From contig JAFAGA010000059.1 in assembly GCA_023423045.1 (NCBI GenBank), positions 62,001 through 126,000 of the forward strand: a stretch of DNA of 64,000 nucleotides, in the 5' to 3' direction. The DNA comes from Bacillota bacterium (lineage in GTDB: Bacteria; Bacillota; Clostridia; Lachnospirales; Lachnospiraceae). Both the position numbers and the translations under genes were made by a program. The notes below the pieces were generated by a model. That model had not been told where the DNA came from. It made no database searches and saw nothing but the letters and a program-made list of their open reading frames with translations. This document shows positions 27,314-35,741 of the stretch, one piece after another (positions within the stretch are counted from its first letter, which is position 1; each line of letters starts with the position of its first letter).

Positions 27314-28279
27314 CTATACTAATTCCTTCTTGCCGGAATGGTGGGACTTATATGCAGCCTCCATCATCCTGGTAAGCATGATTGCATCGTCAATTCCAAA
27401 GGTAACCCCTTCGGTTCCTTCCATTCCTTCTGCCCACTGTACGATCGGGGACGGAAGCGGCTGAGGAAGCTCTGCGGATACCCAGGCACCCTTTGTCTCT
27501 TCTGTCGCATAGGTAACATCTCTCCCTTTGACAAGAAGCGTTCCCTTTGTTCCGCTGATTTCAAGGGTCCCGGGAGTATAGACGGATACAAAACCAGTCT
27601 CGGATACACCAACGGCTCCCTGCTCAAACTCAATTACCGATACGGCATTGTCTTCCACTCCGTGTCCGGTGATATCAGTAAATACCGACTGGACATTCTT
27701 AGGCTCTCCAAGAATCCAGTTTAACAGGTACATGGGATGAGCGCCAAGATCAATCATAGCACCGCCGCCGCACTGTTCCAGGCTGTAGAAATGCTCCGGC
27801 AGCCAGTTGCCGATGCTTCCGTTATGCACATTACGCATTCTGGCATAAGTAATCCTTCCTAAAGCACCGCTCTTTACAAACTCCTTAGCAAAAAAGAATT
27901 CCGGATCACACTTTTTCACAAGAGAAAGGGTGATATCTTCTCCCTTTTTGTCCAGAGCTTCCTTGATCTCCAGGCATTCCTTCGTTGTCAGCGCCAGCAC
28001 CTTTTCACTGAAGACTTTCTTTCCGGCTTCTATCGCTCTCAGAATCAGGCTGGTATGCTCCGAGGTTGCTGAAGTAATTACCACGCCGTCAATACTTTTA
28101 TCTTTTAAAAGCTCATCATAATCCTCGTAGAAGGCAGCGCCGAACTGCTGTGCATATTTTTGTCCGCGCTCCGCATTCTCGTCCCAGATGGCTGTTACCT
28201 TGCTGCTTGTCTTTTCAATAATCTCTTTGGTATATCCTTCTGCATGGACATGCCAATAGCTTATAATTGCTACGTTCAT
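27314..28279 (-). CDS. Gfo/Idh/MocA family oxidoreductase
   Basis: A 321-residue NAD(P)-dependent sugar dehydrogenase. The N-terminal Rossmann segment is MNVAIISYWHVHAEGYTKEI, which lacks the usual GxGxxA glycine pattern and has SYWHVHA instead. EKVLALTTKECLEIK replaces the usual EKP motif, and GGGAMIDLGAHPMYLLNWI carries the conserved catalytic-type His. The ATG at 28279 has GGGGATGAGC ahead; the longer frame to 28390 has no signal. It lies 12 bases upstream of the isomerase gene. Confidence 0.87.
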   Translation of the reverse strand: MNVAIISYWHVHAEGYTKEIIEKTSSKVTAIWDENAERGQKYAQQFGAAFYEDYDELLKDKSIDGVVITSATSEHTSLILRAIEAGKKVFSEKVLALTTKECLEIKEALDKKGEDITLSLVKKCDPEFFFAKEFVKSGALGRITYARMRNVHNGSIGNWLPEHFYSLEQCGGGAMIDLGAHPMYLLNWILGEPKNVQSVFTDITGHGVEDNAVSVIEFEQGAVGVSETGFVSVYTPGTLEISGTKGTLLVKGRDVTYATEETKGAWVSAELPQPLPSPIVQWAEGMEGTEGVTFGIDDAIMLTRMMEAAYKSHHSGKKELV

Positions 28280-28370
28280 CTGCTCATCCCCTTTATTATT
28301 TTTATTATTACTTATGCAGACCAGGATCTCAGGGACTGACTCCTGTGGTTCCTGCTTGCATTTACTATAA

Positions 28371-28428
28371 AATCCAGGGCATTGCTTCAAGCAAGCCCGA
28401 GCTTCGGGTGTTTTAGCATTATGCCCTG
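28371..28428 (-). terminator. hairpin between the two dehydrogenase genes
   Basis: CAGGGCAT (28375-28382) and ATGCCCTG (28421-28428) form a long-loop stem. A small inner CCCGAAGCTCGGG hairpin lies in the loop. On the minus strand ATTTTA follows. It could attenuate transcription between the two genes. Confidence 0.35.
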
Positions 28429-28463
28429 AATTCCATGAATTAATCTAATTATAATTACATTAA

Positions 28464-29546
28464 TTAATCGAAGTATACCGGCTGTCCGGTTGCTGCTGAC
28501 TTATAGATTGCTTCCAGAATCTCGGATACAACACAAGCCTGCTCCGGCAATACAACAGGATCGGTATCATTCTTCACAGCATCAATCCAACGTCTTGCTT
28601 CCACATCAGCAGGACTCATGGAATTGCCGTCATAGAAAGCAACACCGCCGCTGGATAAATCAGGCTTAACCTCAACCAGACGGTTGAATTCGCCCTTATT
28701 GATGATAACGCCGTTCTTAATCTGTGCTCCTGCATCGGATCCGCAAAGTACGGTGCTTCCTTCCTGAATCGGCTCGCTGGTATTCAGTGCCCAGCTGGAC
28801 TCAAGAATGATGGTTGCTCCGTTCTTCATTACGATAAAGCCGAAAGCGGAGTCTTCCATGGTGTGCTGTTCCGGATCCCAGCCGCCCCAAGGGTTGCCGC
28901 AGTCCGCATTGTTAACCTTCTTATACTTTGTTCCCACTACCATCTTAGGCTCATAATTGTTCATAAGATATAAGGTAACATCCAGGGAATGGGTTCCGAT
29001 ATCGATTAACGGACCTCCGCCCTGCTCATATTCATTCAAGAATACACCCCAGTTAGGTGTTCCTCTTCTGCGTACGGCAAATGCCTTAGCAAAATAAATA
29101 TCTCCGAGATCTCCGCGCTCAATTACGCTCTTAAGGTAGTCTGACTCGGGTTTATGTCTGTGCTGATAACCGATGGTAAGCTTCTTGCCGGTTTCCTTTG
29201 CAGCCTGAACCATCTTTCTTGCATCCTCTGCCGTCTTTGCCATGGGCTTTTCGCACATTACGTGCTTGCCTGCATGCAAGGCATCAATGGTAATAGGAGC
29301 ATGGGAACGGTTCGGAGTACATACATGTATTACTTCAATCTCCTGATCCTTCAGCAGTTCCTGATAATCTGTGTAAACCTTTGCATCGGGTGTTCCATAT
29401 TCTTTCTTTGCCTTTTCCGCTTTCTCAGGAACGATATCGCAGAAGGCTACCATCTCAACATCACCTAATTTACTGAGGGAGGGCATATGCTTTCCGTTAG
29501 CAATTCCGCCGCATCCGATAATACCGACTTTTACTTTCTTGTCCAT
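28464..29546 (-). CDS. Gfo/Idh/MocA family oxidoreductase
   Basis: A 360-residue dehydrogenase with the classical motif GIIGCGGIANGKHMPSL at the N-terminus, EKPMAKTAEDARKMV near residue 95 and GGGPLIDIGTHSLDVTLYLM near 185, containing the catalytic-type Asp and His. Enzymes of this group oxidise inositols and sugars with NAD(P). AAAGGAGTCGAACAGC precedes the ATG. First gene of the operon, divergent from an AraC regulator, which is its likely controller. Confidence 0.9.
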   Translation of the reverse strand: MDKKVKVGIIGCGGIANGKHMPSLSKLGDVEMVAFCDIVPEKAEKAKKEYGTPDAKVYTDYQELLKDQEIEVIHVCTPNRSHAPITIDALHAGKHVMCEKPMAKTAEDARKMVQAAKETGKKLTIGYQHRHKPESDYLKSVIERGDLGDIYFAKAFAVRRRGTPNWGVFLNEYEQGGGPLIDIGTHSLDVTLYLMNNYEPKMVVGTKYKKVNNADCGNPWGGWDPEQHTMEDSAFGFIVMKNGATIILESSWALNTSEPIQEGSTVLCGSDAGAQIKNGVIINKGEFNRLVEVKPDLSSGGVAFYDGNSMSPADVEARRWIDAVKNDTDPVVLPEQACVVSEILEAIYKSAATGQPVYFD

Positions 29547-29700
29547 GCTGTTCGACTCCTTTTCAGATATGAATTAAAATATTGTGAGTTAATTGGGAGA
29601 TTTCAATATCTCGCTAATTAAAACATAGCATAAAGACGTTATATATGATATAATTAATTTTCAAAAATATATCAATAATTTGTCCTAGGAGGAAGGCGAT

Positions 29701-30600
29701 ATGGAAAGTACCTATTATATTGAAACCAGGGACCGGTATGGCAACTCCCACCTGCAGTTTAGTTCACATATTCAGGAAGCCGAGGGAATTCAGGTAATGG
29801 TCCAGGCACATATCCACAACTACATAGAAATTATCTATGCCCTTTCAGGAAAATATCAGATTTTATTAAATAATCAAAATTACTCCTTTGGTGAAGGGGA
29901 TATGGTTCTCATCAACTCCAATGAGATTCATAAGATCTATGCCCTGACACCGGAACTGAACCGTTATATCGTTATTAAATTCGAACCGGAGATGCTCTAC
30001 ACCACTGCCCAGTCACTTTTTGAGATGAAGTATGTCATGCCCTTTATCCTGAACGAATCCACTCATCAGAAGATCTTCGGCAGGGAGGAAATTCAAAAGA
30101 CCGTTGTCCCGGACATCATACATGGAATCAACCGGGAATTCTCTGAGAAGAAATACGGCTATGAACTGGCGATCCGGGCGAATATCTACAATCTGTTCCT
30201 ATTCATTCTCCGGCGCTGGAATGAGCAGAACGTGGATTTAAATATTGATGGAGAGACTAATATTAATAGAGATATGGTAAAACGGATTGAAAGCGTATTT
30301 GATTATATTGAGAACCATTACCATGATGATATTACGGCCCTTCAGATGGCCGCCTACTGCAATCTAAGCTATAGCTACTTTTCCCGTCTGTTCACAAAGA
30401 TAATGAAGCGAGGCTTCCGGGAATACCTGAATTATGTGCGGATTACCAAGGCGGAGCGCCTTCTGACCTCTTCCGATTTGAATGTCACGGAGATCGCATT
30501 GCAGGTAGGCTTCTCCACCTCCAGCTATTTCATCCAGCAGTTTAAGCTTTATAAGGATATTTCACCCAAGCAGTACCAATTAAGATATAAAATGGGATAG
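29701..30600 (+). CDS. AraC family regulator with cupin sensor domain
   Basis: A 299-residue regulator. The N-terminal half is an AraC-type cupin sugar-sensing domain (HIHNYIEIIYALSGKYQILL, GEGDMVLINSNEIHKI). The C-terminal half has two helix-turn-helix units: MAAYCNLSYSYFSRLF and ALQVGFSTSSYFIQQFK, followed by DISPKQYQLRYK. AGGAGGAAGGCGAT precedes the ATG. It is divergent from the dehydrogenase operon across about 150 bases, the standard arrangement of a local sugar-responsive activator. Confidence 0.9.
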   Translation: MESTYYIETRDRYGNSHLQFSSHIQEAEGIQVMVQAHIHNYIEIIYALSGKYQILLNNQNYSFGEGDMVLINSNEIHKIYALTPELNRYIVIKFEPEMLYTTAQSLFEMKYVMPFILNESTHQKIFGREEIQKTVVPDIIHGINREFSEKKYGYELAIRANIYNLFLFILRRWNEQNVDLNIDGETNINRDMVKRIESVFDYIENHYHDDITALQMAAYCNLSYSYFSRLFTKIMKRGFREYLNYVRITKAERLLTSSDLNVTEIALQVGFSTSSYFIQQFKLYKDISPKQYQLRYKMG

Positions 30601-30613
30601 GGCATATGCTGCC

Positions 30614-30658
30614 ATGGAGGCGTCTCTTTAACAGTATATCGCAAAGAAACGCCTCCAT
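30614..30658. terminator. hairpin between AraC and racemase genes
   Basis: ATGGAGGCGTCTCTTT pairs with AAAGAAACGCCTCCAT (one wobble) around 13 bases, between two convergent genes. A likely bidirectional terminator without a long T-run. Confidence 0.55.
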
Positions 30659-30679
30659 TGACAACAGGCTCTTATATAT

Positions 30680-31843
30680 TCAGAAATCAAGAAATATCCT
30701 GTCCAGACGGGAATCGCTTAATCTGCTCAGCAACTCATTGGTGATTGTTCCCGCACTGAAAGCCACCTGCTCCGCTGTAATTTCTTCCGAACCATCTGCA
30801 CCGATCAGAGTGACAATATCACCCCTTCTTGCGGATTCAATATCGGTAACATCGGCCACCAGCTGATCCATGCAAATTCGGCCCACAATCGGCACACAAT
30901 GTCCATTAATTAAAACATGTCCGTTTCCCATGGAAAGGCTGCGCGGGAAGCCATCTGCATAGCCGATGGGAATAACGGCTATTTTCATTTCCCTCTGTGC
31001 AACAAAACTCCGTCCATATCCAACACTCTCTCCGGATGCAATCGTTCTTACAAGAGCGATCTTGGATTTTAGGCCCAATACAGGAAGCAAATCCAAGGAA
31101 CATTTGGTATCTGTGTCAGGCGTGCTTAAAACTCCGTAAAGTGCAATTCCTATTCGGGCATAGCTGCATTGCAATTCAGGGTAATTCAAAAGCCCATAGC
31201 TGCTCTGTATGTGGGTCTTGGGAATTGGAATATGTCTTTCCCTTAATCCGTCCAGAAGCTCATAGAAATTCCTGATTTGCCGATTTGTAAATTCAATATC
31301 CGCTTCCTGCTGACTGTCCGACACACAAAGGTGGGTGAAAATACCGCCGACCTCAAGGTTGATACAGTCAAATATGGAGACAATTTCTCGTACATGGTGA
31401 TATTCTTCACCCAGCCGCTTCATGCCGGTGTCCACTTTAATATGAACCGTAAGGGGTTTGCCAAAACAGTTCAGTTCCCGCGCATGATCCGCACCCACTA
31501 CGGTCTGGGACAGATCATAGCCGGAAAGCTCGGGAGCCCTTGCTGCCGGGGTGTATCCTAAAATCATAATTTCTCCCTGAATCCCCTTTTTCCGCAGATG
31601 AATCCCTTCGTCAATTGTAGCAGCCGCAAAGGCTTTTACACCGATGCGTTCCAGACAAAGGGCTATCGGAACCCCACCATGCCCATAAGCATTGGCTTTC
31701 ACAACTGCCATAATCTCACCTCCCGCGGGAAGCATCTCCTGCAGCACCCCCACGTTATGCCGAAGATTCTCCATATTAATTTCAACCCACGCCCGCTCCG
31801 GCAAGAAGCAGTCTGTACCGGTATATTTCTTTTCCATCATCAT
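30680..31843 (-). CDS. VanT-type serine/alanine racemase without membrane domain
   Basis: A 387-residue PLP-dependent racemase. The lysine that holds PLP is in VVKANAYGHG, and the later family motifs IGYADGFPR and GRICMDQ are present. At the C-terminus the sequence is GTITNELLSR. Alanine racemases usually have Tyr just before this Glu, and an Asn at that place is reported for the VanTG serine racemase, so D-Ser production fits. VanT of VanC/VanG strains also has a ten-helix N-terminal membrane domain, absent here. The ATG at 31843 overlaps the vanXY stop by four bases. Last gene of the vanG-type cluster. Confidence 0.88.
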   Translation of the reverse strand: MMMEKKYTGTDCFLPERAWVEINMENLRHNVGVLQEMLPAGGEIMAVVKANAYGHGGVPIALCLERIGVKAFAAATIDEGIHLRKKGIQGEIMILGYTPAARAPELSGYDLSQTVVGADHARELNCFGKPLTVHIKVDTGMKRLGEEYHHVREIVSIFDCINLEVGGIFTHLCVSDSQQEADIEFTNRQIRNFYELLDGLRERHIPIPKTHIQSSYGLLNYPELQCSYARIGIALYGVLSTPDTDTKCSLDLLPVLGLKSKIALVRTIASGESVGYGRSFVAQREMKIAVIPIGYADGFPRSLSMGNGHVLINGHCVPIVGRICMDQLVADVTDIESARRGDIVTLIGADGSEEITAEQVAFSAGTITNELLSRLSDSRLDRIFLDF

Positions 31844-32604
31844 GCCCGATCCCTCCACAGCGTCACCACCATGCCGTCCTCGTTGTTGCCTGACACCTGA
31901 TAAGGAATATTATCAGGGATTTCAATCAAGGCTTCTTCCTTATCCCCAACGGGAACATAGAAAATCTCAAACTCCCGCATATTACCCTCAAAACGCAGAT
32001 GATTACCCTGATAGGGAAATAATTTGAGGTAGTCGGTGTATTCTTCCAATGTAAACTCTCTTGCCCTCATGGCTTCTGAATGAGGATATCCCACATAGCG
32101 AAAATGCCATGGCTCATGGGCGATTCCTGTAATTTTCTCACAGTCTGCCGGATACCGTTCAATAAAACCATATTGTACACAAATGCCTCGAAAACGTTGG
32201 CAGATACCAGTGTAGGGAAAATCGGGCCGAATAAAATCAATGGCATCCCCCCTCTTTGCAAGATCAATTGCGAGACCGGTCTGATGTTCGCTGCACCCCG
32301 GAACTGCAACATATTTCTGCGTAAACTCTTTTCCATTCTCACGCAGGGATGTCCTGTAGATTTCCTGCTGTTCCTGCATCGTACGGTACCCGCTGACCGG
32401 AATGATTTCACCCTCACAGCTCAAAAAGGTCATCACTTCCCGCAGCATTTTTGCCGTTTGTCCTTCCGCAAGAACAGGCGCATCGTCGGAGCTCACAGCG
32501 GTAAGGCGCTCCGCCGGAATATCACTTTTTAAAGGATGGGATGGGTTGACAAGGACCAAATGTCCCTTTGTAACGTTTGACTTTGTAAACCGCAGCGTTC
32601 TCAT
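31840..32604 (-). CDS. vanXY: VanXY-type D,D-peptidase
   Basis: A 254-residue zinc enzyme of the VanXY/VanY type, which removes D-Ala-D-Ala dipeptides and terminal D-Ala from cell-wall precursors. The zinc ligands are visible as His and Asp in SEHQTGLAIDL and His in EPWHFRYV, where Glu is the catalytic base; PVSGYRTMQEQQEIY is the family's N-terminal motif. No signal peptide or membrane anchor is seen, so it acts in the cytoplasm, as expected for VanXY. The ATG overlaps the ligase stop and its own stop overlaps the racemase start, each by four bases. Confidence 0.92.
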   Translation of the reverse strand: MRTLRFTKSNVTKGHLVLVNPSHPLKSDIPAERLTAVSSDDAPVLAEGQTAKMLREVMTFLSCEGEIIPVSGYRTMQEQQEIYRTSLRENGKEFTQKYVAVPGCSEHQTGLAIDLAKRGDAIDFIRPDFPYTGICQRFRGICVQYGFIERYPADCEKITGIAHEPWHFRYVGYPHSEAMRAREFTLEEYTDYLKLFPYQGNHLRFEGNMREFEIFYVPVGDKEEALIEIPDNIPYQVSGNNEDGMVVTLWRDRA

Positions 32605-33650
32605 GGATGCATCACCAGCCTTATGAGTTCCTCCACAATTTGCGAAAAGGTCATTCCGATCCCTTTCAGCATATTGGGATAGCGGCTATGGGCGGTAAAG
32701 CCGGGAATAGTATTAACCTCGTTAAAGACGATTTCATTGTTCGGTGTTAAGAATAAATCCACCCGTGCAAAGCCTTTGCAGCCAAGGGCGCGATAAATGA
32801 CTGCCGCTGTTTGCCTGATCCGGTCCGCAGTATCGGAATCAACGCGGGCAGGCATATGAATTTTCGAAGTTTTCAGCGTATATTTTTCCGTATAGTCAAA
32901 GAACCCCTGGGATAATTCAATTTCATCAACTTCACCTAGGGTGAGCGTCTCGTCGCCAAGAACGGCACACCCTACTTCAAAACCATCAACCGCTTCCTCG
33001 ATGACCATCTTTTCATCATGCTCAAACGCGAGAAACACCGCGTCTATTAACTCGCTTTGTTGGTTTACTTTCGTGATGCCGAAAGACGATCCTGCATTGG
33101 CCGGCTTCACAAATAGAGGGTATTGCAAATGTTTTGTCTGTTTCCATAATTCCTCCTCATGCATGGGGGAATATAGTACAACGGAGTTCGGTGTTTTTAT
33201 ACCTGCCAAGCGTACCAGCCTGTGGGCAAAATCTTTATCCATACATAGCGCCGAACTAAGTGTTTTGCACCCCACACAGGGGATGCCCGCCATTTCAAGC
33301 AACCCCTGTAATGTTCCATCTTCCCCGTTTTTTCCATGCAGTACGGGAAACGCCACATCAACAGATATCGTCGTCACCCCGCCATCCTCCATCACAAGGA
33401 TACCGTGAGTATTACGATCCGGTGAAATGATTGCCGGGACGCAAAGATCATCCTGAATCCAGGTGTCATTCTGAATCTCTTGGATACCTCCTCTATATAG
33501 AAGCCATTCCCCGCAGCGGGTAATGCCAAGCAGAATAATACGATACTTCGCCGGGTCCAGACATTCTATCACGGAACAGGCCGATTGCAGCGACACCTCG
33601 TATTCCGTAGAATTACCACCAAACAAGACGGCTATTGTTGTTTGTTTCAT
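32601..33650 (-). CDS. vanG: D-Ala-D-Ser-type ligase, VanG family
   Basis: A 349-residue ATP-grasp ligase. The N-terminus MKQTTIAVLFGGNSTEYEVS and the EYEVSLQSA stretch are close to VanC/VanE/VanG ligases rather than housekeeping Ddl. The omega-loop region reads GFFDYTEKYTLKTSKIHMPA, and VanA-type D-Lac ligases have a different loop (FRIHQE). ARVDLFLTPNNEIVFNEVNT and PGFTAHSRYP complete the ATP/Mg site. The ATG at 33650 has GGAAGGATTGATTTT ahead; the longer frame to 33707 is rejected. First of three overlapping structural genes. Substrate preference (D-Ser) is inferred from family and neighbours. Confidence 0.92.
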   Translation of the reverse strand: MKQTTIAVLFGGNSTEYEVSLQSACSVIECLDPAKYRIILLGITRCGEWLLYRGGIQEIQNDTWIQDDLCVPAIISPDRNTHGILVMEDGGVTTISVDVAFPVLHGKNGEDGTLQGLLEMAGIPCVGCKTLSSALCMDKDFAHRLVRLAGIKTPNSVVLYSPMHEEELWKQTKHLQYPLFVKPANAGSSFGITKVNQQSELIDAVFLAFEHDEKMVIEEAVDGFEVGCAVLGDETLTLGEVDEIELSQGFFDYTEKYTLKTSKIHMPARVDSDTADRIRQTAAVIYRALGCKGFARVDLFLTPNNEIVFNEVNTIPGFTAHSRYPNMLKGIGMTFSQIVEELIRLVMHP

Positions 33651-33682
33651 AAAATCAATCCTTCCTTTCCTATAACGATAAA

Positions 33683-33728
33683 AGCCTATCCGGCTCGGTA
33701 TCTTCATCTTACCGAAATCGGACAGGCT
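33683..33728 (-). terminator. attenuator-like hairpin in the vanG leader
   Basis: On the minus strand AGCCTGTCCG pairs with CGGATAGGCT (one wobble), with an inner CGGTA/TACCG stem, and TTTTATCG follows. It lies between the promoter box and the vanG start, so it may end vanRS transcripts or shape the vanG leader. Confidence 0.5.
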
Positions 33729-33754
33729 ATATTGGATTTTCTACTTATTAATGT

Positions 33755-33771
33755 CTTAAGAAAATCTTAGG
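33755..33771 (-). promoter_or_regulatory. putative VanR box of the vanG-vanXY-vanT operon
   Basis: On the plus strand CTTAAGAAAATCTTAGG: two CTTARG half-sites whose starts are 11 bp apart, 105-121 bases upstream of the vanG start. The same arrangement lies upstream of vanR at 35709-35725. This spacing is typical of OmpR-family regulators. Confidence 0.6.
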
Positions 33772-33840
33772 AAGAATTTATTTTTTACTAAAATTGCAGT
33801 CGGCTTTCACGAGCTGTTCGAAATCCCGGTTGACTCCTGA

Positions 33841-34929
33841 TTAAGTCCCGGTTGGAAGGGTAACGATAAATACCGTTTCGCTTTCATCGCTTTGAACTGC
33901 AATCGTTCCCCCATGGGCGGTAACAATTTCTTTGGCTATGGTGAGTCCCAGACCTGCTCCTCCTGTTTGTGAGGAGCGGGCAGAGTCCAGTCTGAAAAAT
34001 CTCTCAAAGATCGTTTGAAGCTTCTGCGGAGGAATGGGGTCTCCGTAATTTGTAAATTGAATGACGGTATTCTCTCCTTGCCGGGAGGCCATGATGTCGA
34101 TCACACTGTCATCATAACTATAGGCAATGGCATTTTTTAAGATATTATTAAACACTCGGGAAAGCTTATCCGCGTCTCCCCATAAAACCAAATCGTCCGG
34201 CGCATGAACAACCGCCTGCTTATTCTGAGGCGACAGCATCGGATAAAATTCATCTGCCATCTGCTGCAGCATAAAGGACAATTTGATCTTTCCCTTGTTC
34301 AATACAATTGAGCTTACATTAAATCGGGTAATTTCAAAAAATTCTTCGATAAGCTGTTCCAAACGGAATGCCTTTTCGAGTGTAATGCCCGTGTACTTGA
34401 CCCGTTGTTCGGCCGGCATATCCGGGGCTTCGTCTAAAAGGCTTAAATACCCGATTACGGAAGAAAGCGGCGTCCGGATATCGTGCGCAAGATTAACAAC
34501 AAGATCATTCTTTCGCCGCTCCGCCTCTTTTGCATTCCGCTCGTTCTGCCGGGCACTTCTTTTAATCTGATTCATCCTGTCTTCAATTTCCCGAAGTTCT
34601 TCCGGCAGCCGGATGTTCTCATCATCCTGTTGTACCAAAGAAACGCTTGCCGCAGCAATATCTTCGATATAACCGATGGTCTTTGTCCAATATACATAGA
34701 TAATGATCAGCACCATGACGAACCAGGCAAAGGGGACAGCAAAAGGAGCAAGGGCTTCTGCTCCCTTAAGAAGATAATATAGCGGTGTAGGCTGCCAGGT
34801 AATGTTGTAAACAATATAATAGACCGCAGCTATGGCAATTACATACACCACAGATGCTGCACTTGCCGTTCCTGCACACCGCAGAATTGTTTTTTTAATA
34901 AATTTAGAACGAAACTGGTTATCCCTCAT
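33841..34929 (-). CDS. vanS: VanS-type sensor histidine kinase
   Basis: A 362-residue membrane kinase. Two N-terminal helices lie at about residues 19-40 and 57-80 with a short loop between them, followed by a linker coiled region, the H-box NLAHDIRTPLSSVIGYLSLL with the phosphorylated His, an N-box in NNILKNAIAYS and glycine-rich GGAGLGLTIAKEIV. The short sensor loop is like that of VanS. It is adjacent to vanR with a four-base overlap, and upstream of vanG. Confidence 0.9.
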   Translation of the reverse strand: MRDNQFRSKFIKKTILRCAGTASAASVVYVIAIAAVYYIVYNITWQPTPLYYLLKGAEALAPFAVPFAWFVMVLIIIYVYWTKTIGYIEDIAAASVSLVQQDDENIRLPEELREIEDRMNQIKRSARQNERNAKEAERRKNDLVVNLAHDIRTPLSSVIGYLSLLDEAPDMPAEQRVKYTGITLEKAFRLEQLIEEFFEITRFNVSSIVLNKGKIKLSFMLQQMADEFYPMLSPQNKQAVVHAPDDLVLWGDADKLSRVFNNILKNAIAYSYDDSVIDIMASRQGENTVIQFTNYGDPIPPQKLQTIFERFFRLDSARSSQTGGAGLGLTIAKEIVTAHGGTIAVQSDESETVFIVTLPTGT

Positions 34930-35618
34930 ATTTTATAGCCAATCCCCCATACTGTTTTAATATATTTCGGATGATCCGCATTGTCATGCATCTTCTCTCT
35001 CAAGTGGCGGATATGAACCATGACGGTATTATTGTTGTTCGTAAAATACTTCTCGCCCCATACCGCGTGAAACAATTCCTCCGAACTGACGACACGCCCC
35101 CGATTGGACGCCAGGACCCACAGAATGGAGAACTCTGTTGGCGTAAGGAGAACCGGCTTTTGGTTCAGCATGCATTCGTGCTTGTCCTTATCCAGCACCA
35201 AGCCGGAGAATGCAATAATACTTTCTTCCTGTACAGGCTCACTGGCATTATATTTTGTAAATCTCCGCAGCTGAGCCTTTACCCGGGCAACCATTTCAAG
35301 AGGACGGAAGGGTTTTGTAATATAATCATCCGCGCCCAGGGTAAGGCCCATAATTTTGTCAATTTCTTCATCCTTTGCTGTCAGCATGATAACAGGAAAG
35401 TTATGCTTTTCTCTGATCTGCTGACAGATGGAAAAGCCGTTGACATCGGGAAGCATGACATCCAGGATCGCTAAATCTATCATCTCATGCTCAATACACT
35501 GCAAAGCCTCCTGTCCGTTATAAAACTTCAGCACATTATAATTTTCGTTTTTCAGGTATAATTCAATCAGGTCCGCAATGGACTGTTCATCATCTACAAC
35601 TAAAATATTGGTTATCAT
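34926..35618 (-). CDS. vanR: VanR-type response regulator
   Basis: A 230-residue OmpR-family regulator. The receiver has the phospho-acceptor Asp in AILDVMLPDVNGF, with acidic residues in VVDDEQ and the conserved Lys in YITKPF. The C-terminal winged helix includes LTPTEFSILWVLASNRGR and YIKTVWGIGYKI. The ATG at 35618 has AAAGGAG eleven bases ahead; an earlier start at 35651 is less likely. It overlaps vanS by four bases. It is expected to switch on vanG-vanXY-vanT when VanS senses glycopeptide or wall damage; that is family knowledge, not shown here. Confidence 0.9.
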   Translation of the reverse strand: MITNILVVDDEQSIADLIELYLKNENYNVLKFYNGQEALQCIEHEMIDLAILDVMLPDVNGFSICQQIREKHNFPVIMLTAKDEEIDKIMGLTLGADDYITKPFRPLEMVARVKAQLRRFTKYNASEPVQEESIIAFSGLVLDKDKHECMLNQKPVLLTPTEFSILWVLASNRGRVVSSEELFHAVWGEKYFTNNNNTVMVHIRHLREKMHDNADHPKYIKTVWGIGYKI

Positions 35619-35708
35619 GGCATACTGTTCTCCTTTGGTATGAAAGCTCATTTATAACATTTTATCAAAGAATCGCAAATGACTTTGTGGGATTAATCTT
35701 ATCAAATC

Positions 35709-35725
35709 CTTAAGGATATCTTAAG
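35709..35725 (-). promoter_or_regulatory. putative VanR box of vanRS
   Basis: On the plus strand CTTAAGGATATCTTAAG: two CTTAAG half-sites 11 bp apart, about 91-107 bases upstream of vanR, directly after the stop of the preceding SIS gene. Fifteen of 19 positions match the box upstream of vanG. Confidence 0.55.
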
Positions 35726-35741
35726 ATCAACCCCTCATATT

